DNA from: Sphingomonas sp.
GTDB taxonomy: Bacteria > Pseudomonadota > Alphaproteobacteria > Sphingomonadales > Sphingomonadaceae
DNA: 6,646 bases
NCBI GenBank assembly: GCA_019747165.1
Contig: JAIERC010000145.1
Coordinates: forward strand, 1 to 6,646
Reading direction: 5' to 3'
Position numbers and translations under genes: made by a program. Positions within the stretch are counted from its first letter, which is position 1, and each line of letters opens with the position of its first letter. The notes below the pieces were generated by a model. It did not search any database, was not told the DNA's origin, and saw nothing but the letters and a program-made list of their open reading frames with translations. Shown here in pieces: positions 5,022 through 6,646 of this stretch.

Positions 5022-6646
5022 GTGTTGAAGCTCAACTGCATCGAATCGCTGACCGCCATTGGGATCGGCGTCGGGGCGTGCGCGCTGGCGCCGCTTGATG
5101 CCGGGCTGACGGCCGGTGCCGTTATCGGTGGTGCCGGGCTGTTTGCGCGCATCAGGGAGAATCTGCGCAAGCCCGGCGTGGAGGAGCCCGACACGATTCG
5201 GCGAGTGCAGAAGGAGGTGCTGCGCGACTGGGATCACTGGCAAAACACGCAGGAGCGCCGCGACGCGGTGACGCTCGCCGATGCGGCGATGACGCGCTGG
5301 TTGCCGACCGTGATGATGACCCGCGAGGAACTGGCAGCGACCGCGACGGAAAGCGGGGACGATGATGAGCGCTATCCGGTCATCGCGGCGCGCAAGATTG
5401 CCGACCGGCTTGCGTTGCACGATGTGGAGTTCGCTCCACCTGCCGCTGGCCAGCCCGAACCGCTCGCCCGGCAATTCGCCCGTCAGGTGATCGAGCGCGC
5501 ATTGCGGGCGGCGAAGAACGACCGTGATTATGCCACCTTCCTGACGCTCGATATCGCGATCGAACTGGGGCGGGCGATTGCGGAGAATGGTGAATATTTG
5601 GCGCGTATCGAGGCGGTGGTCGTCGAAACTGCGGGCGGGGTGGAGCGGATCGAGGCGCTGATGCTCCAGATGGTCGAGGAGTATCGACCCGCTGCCGCGA
5701 AGCTCAAAGTGACCGAGGAAGCACTGGTCGCGCTGGCGCGGCGGATCGCCGCCAAGGTCGATAGCCCAGAGGAGGCGTTCGAACAGCTAGGGCGCGCGAT
5801 CGAAGAATTCCTTCGCCAGCGTGATACGGCCGCGCAGGGTACTAACTTTGGCGATCTCGTCGATCAGACGCTGCGCAACGTCGCCGCCGCCAATGAACGC
5901 GGCGAACTGGATAAGGGCGCGGCTGCGGGTGAGCGCGGTTTTGCGGAATGGCAAGAAAAACAGAAAACGGCGCGTCAGGCGGGGCTTCGGCTGATAGAAG
6001 CCAATATCGAACAGCAGCGGCTACGGTTCGACGCGACGGCGATTGCGCGTTGGATCGGCGAGCGATTGAAGCTGTCGGGTGGTGGAGCCATTGATTTCCA
6101 GGCTCTCCGTGCCGAGCAGAATGAATCGTATCAACGCGGACTGATCGGCGGCCTCCGGCTTGATACCGACGTCTCGATTGCGCTGGCGCGACTTTCGATC
6201 GACATCGCGCAATCCGATACAGATTGGGCAATGGGTCAAAATGACCTTGCCGTCTCGCTCAGCACGCAAGGCGAGCGGACGGGGGGCGAGGCGGGGCTGG
6301 CGCTACTGGCCGATGCCGTTGCCGCCTATCGCGCGGCGCTGACCGTCTACACCGAAAGCGCGATGCCCGCCGATTGGGCCATGACGCAGAATAATCTGGG
6401 CACTGCGCTCAGCACGCAGGGCGAGCGGACGGGGGGCGAAGCGGGGCTGGCGCTGCTGGCCGATGCGGTTGCCGCCTATCGCGCCGCGCTGACCGTCTAC
6501 ACCGAAAGCACGATGCCCGCCCAATGGGCGATGACGCAGAATAATCTGGGCAATGCGCTCAGCACGCAGGGCGAGCGGACGGGGGGCCAGGCGGGGCTGT
6601 CGCTGCTGGCCGAGGCGGTTGCCGCCTATCGCGCCGCGCTGACCGT
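5022..6646 (+). CDS. Large TPR-repeat protein with hydrophobic N-terminus (3' end beyond window)
   Basis: The frame is open from GTG 5022 to the window edge, giving 541 codons with no stop. The start is set by GGGAGGG at 5008-5014, seven bases upstream; a TTG at 5025 is a weaker alternative. Residues about 10-43 form a Gly/Ala-rich hydrophobic stretch (AIGIGVGACALAP, then LTAGAVIGGAGLF), possibly one or two membrane segments. Residues about 50-400 look largely helical, rich in Ala, Glu, Arg and Leu, and contain no Walker A, TIR, kinase or protease motif that I recognise. From residue 401 there are 50-residue TPR-like repeats of the QNNLGxAL...EAVAAYRAALTVYT type. TPRs are protein-binding scaffolds, so a membrane-tied sensor or assembly factor is plausible. 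Similar C-termini occur in multidomain TPR proteins whose N-terminal domain varies; that is recollection. Function is unknown and the C-terminus is not visible. The gene appears to be its own transcription unit. Confidence 0.85.
   Translation, partial: MLKLNCIESLTAIGIGVGACALAPLDAGLTAGAVIGGAGLFARIRENLRKPGVEEPDTIRRVQKEVLRDWDHWQNTQERRDAVTLADAAMTRWLPTVMMTREELAATATESGDDDERYPVIAARKIADRLALHDVEFAPPAAGQPEPLARQFARQVIERALRAAKNDRDYATFLTLDIAIELGRAIAENGEYLARIEAVVVETAGGVERIEALMLQMVEEYRPAAAKLKVTEEALVALARRIAAKVDSPEEAFEQLGRAIEEFLRQRDTAAQGTNFGDLVDQTLRNVAAANERGELDKGAAAGERGFAEWQEKQKTARQAGLRLIEANIEQQRLRFDATAIARWIGERLKLSGGGAIDFQALRAEQNESYQRGLIGGLRLDTDVSIALARLSIDIAQSDTDWAMGQNDLAVSLSTQGERTGGEAGLALLADAVAAYRAALTVYTESAMPADWAMTQNNLGTALSTQGERTGGEAGLALLADAVAAYRAALTVYTESTMPAQWAMTQNNLGNALSTQGERTGGQAGLSLLAEAVAAYRAALT
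6222..6646 (+). repeat. Tandem 150-bp repeats encoding 50-residue TPR units
   Basis: Units run 6222-6371, 6372-6521 and 6522 to the edge (125 of 150 bases). By eye, units 2 and 3 differ at 8 of 125 positions, and units 1 and 2 at 19 of 150, with 12 of those in the first 36 bases of unit 1. The period is exactly 50 codons, so copy-number change keeps the frame. Each unit encodes xWAMxQNxL at its start and AVAAYRAALTVYTES later. The near-identity at the DNA level points to recent duplication or gene conversion, and the array probably continues past the window. Confidence 0.92.

Noticed and set aside
6021..6524. Repetitive open frames on the - strand opposite the TPR array
   Set aside because: Their repeat pattern is the antisense image of the 150-bp TPR units. 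The + frame has the ribosome binding site and clear TPR character.
6222..6646. Direct repeats considered as a CRISPR array
   Set aside because: The period is 150 bp with no short repeat/unique spacer alternation, and the repeats are coding throughout.

Overview
The window looks like chromosomal DNA of a GC-rich alphaproteobacterium, most likely a sphingomonad. This rests on the character of the CobS and CobT proteins, the overall base composition and a CCCCGGA-type palindromic intergenic repeat; no database search was possible. All credible genes lie on the + strand.

Layout: (1) 1-920 is the 3' part of cobS, the MoxR-like AAA+ subunit of the aerobic cobaltochelatase. (2) 919-991 holds three inverted repeats in a row, inside a 344-base non-coding gap. 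(3) 1265-2140 encodes a membrane-anchored SPFH/Band 7 (prohibitin-like) protein. (4) 2162-2229 carries a terminator-like hairpin, then a perfect 13-bp-arm palindrome that looks like an operator. (5) 2239-2912 is a Phd/YefM-type antitoxin followed by a PIN-domain (VapC-like) toxin. (6) 2912-4744 is cobT, the VWA subunit that partners CobS. (7) 4830-4916 is a REP-like element made of two inverted hairpin units. (8) 5022 to the right edge is the 5' part of a large protein with a hydrophobic N-terminus, about 350 mostly helical residues and then near-identical 50-residue TPR-like repeats.

How the parts fit: CobS and CobT normally form the AAA+/VWA chaperone complex that acts with CobN to insert cobalt into the corrin ring. 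Here the pair is split by the SPFH gene and a toxin-antitoxin module. Antitoxin, toxin and cobT are joined by two one-base TAATG overlaps, so cobT reads as the third gene of the toxin-antitoxin operon. The palindrome in front of the antitoxin overlaps its ribosome binding site and may control all three. The REP-like element separates this operon from the TPR gene, which has its own ribosome binding site and a GTG start.

The most notable points are the toxin-antitoxin/cobT coupling, the compensatory substitutions between the two REP-like hairpins, and the TPR protein with recently duplicated repeats and an unrecognised N-terminal region. No RNA genes, CRISPR array or transposase were seen.
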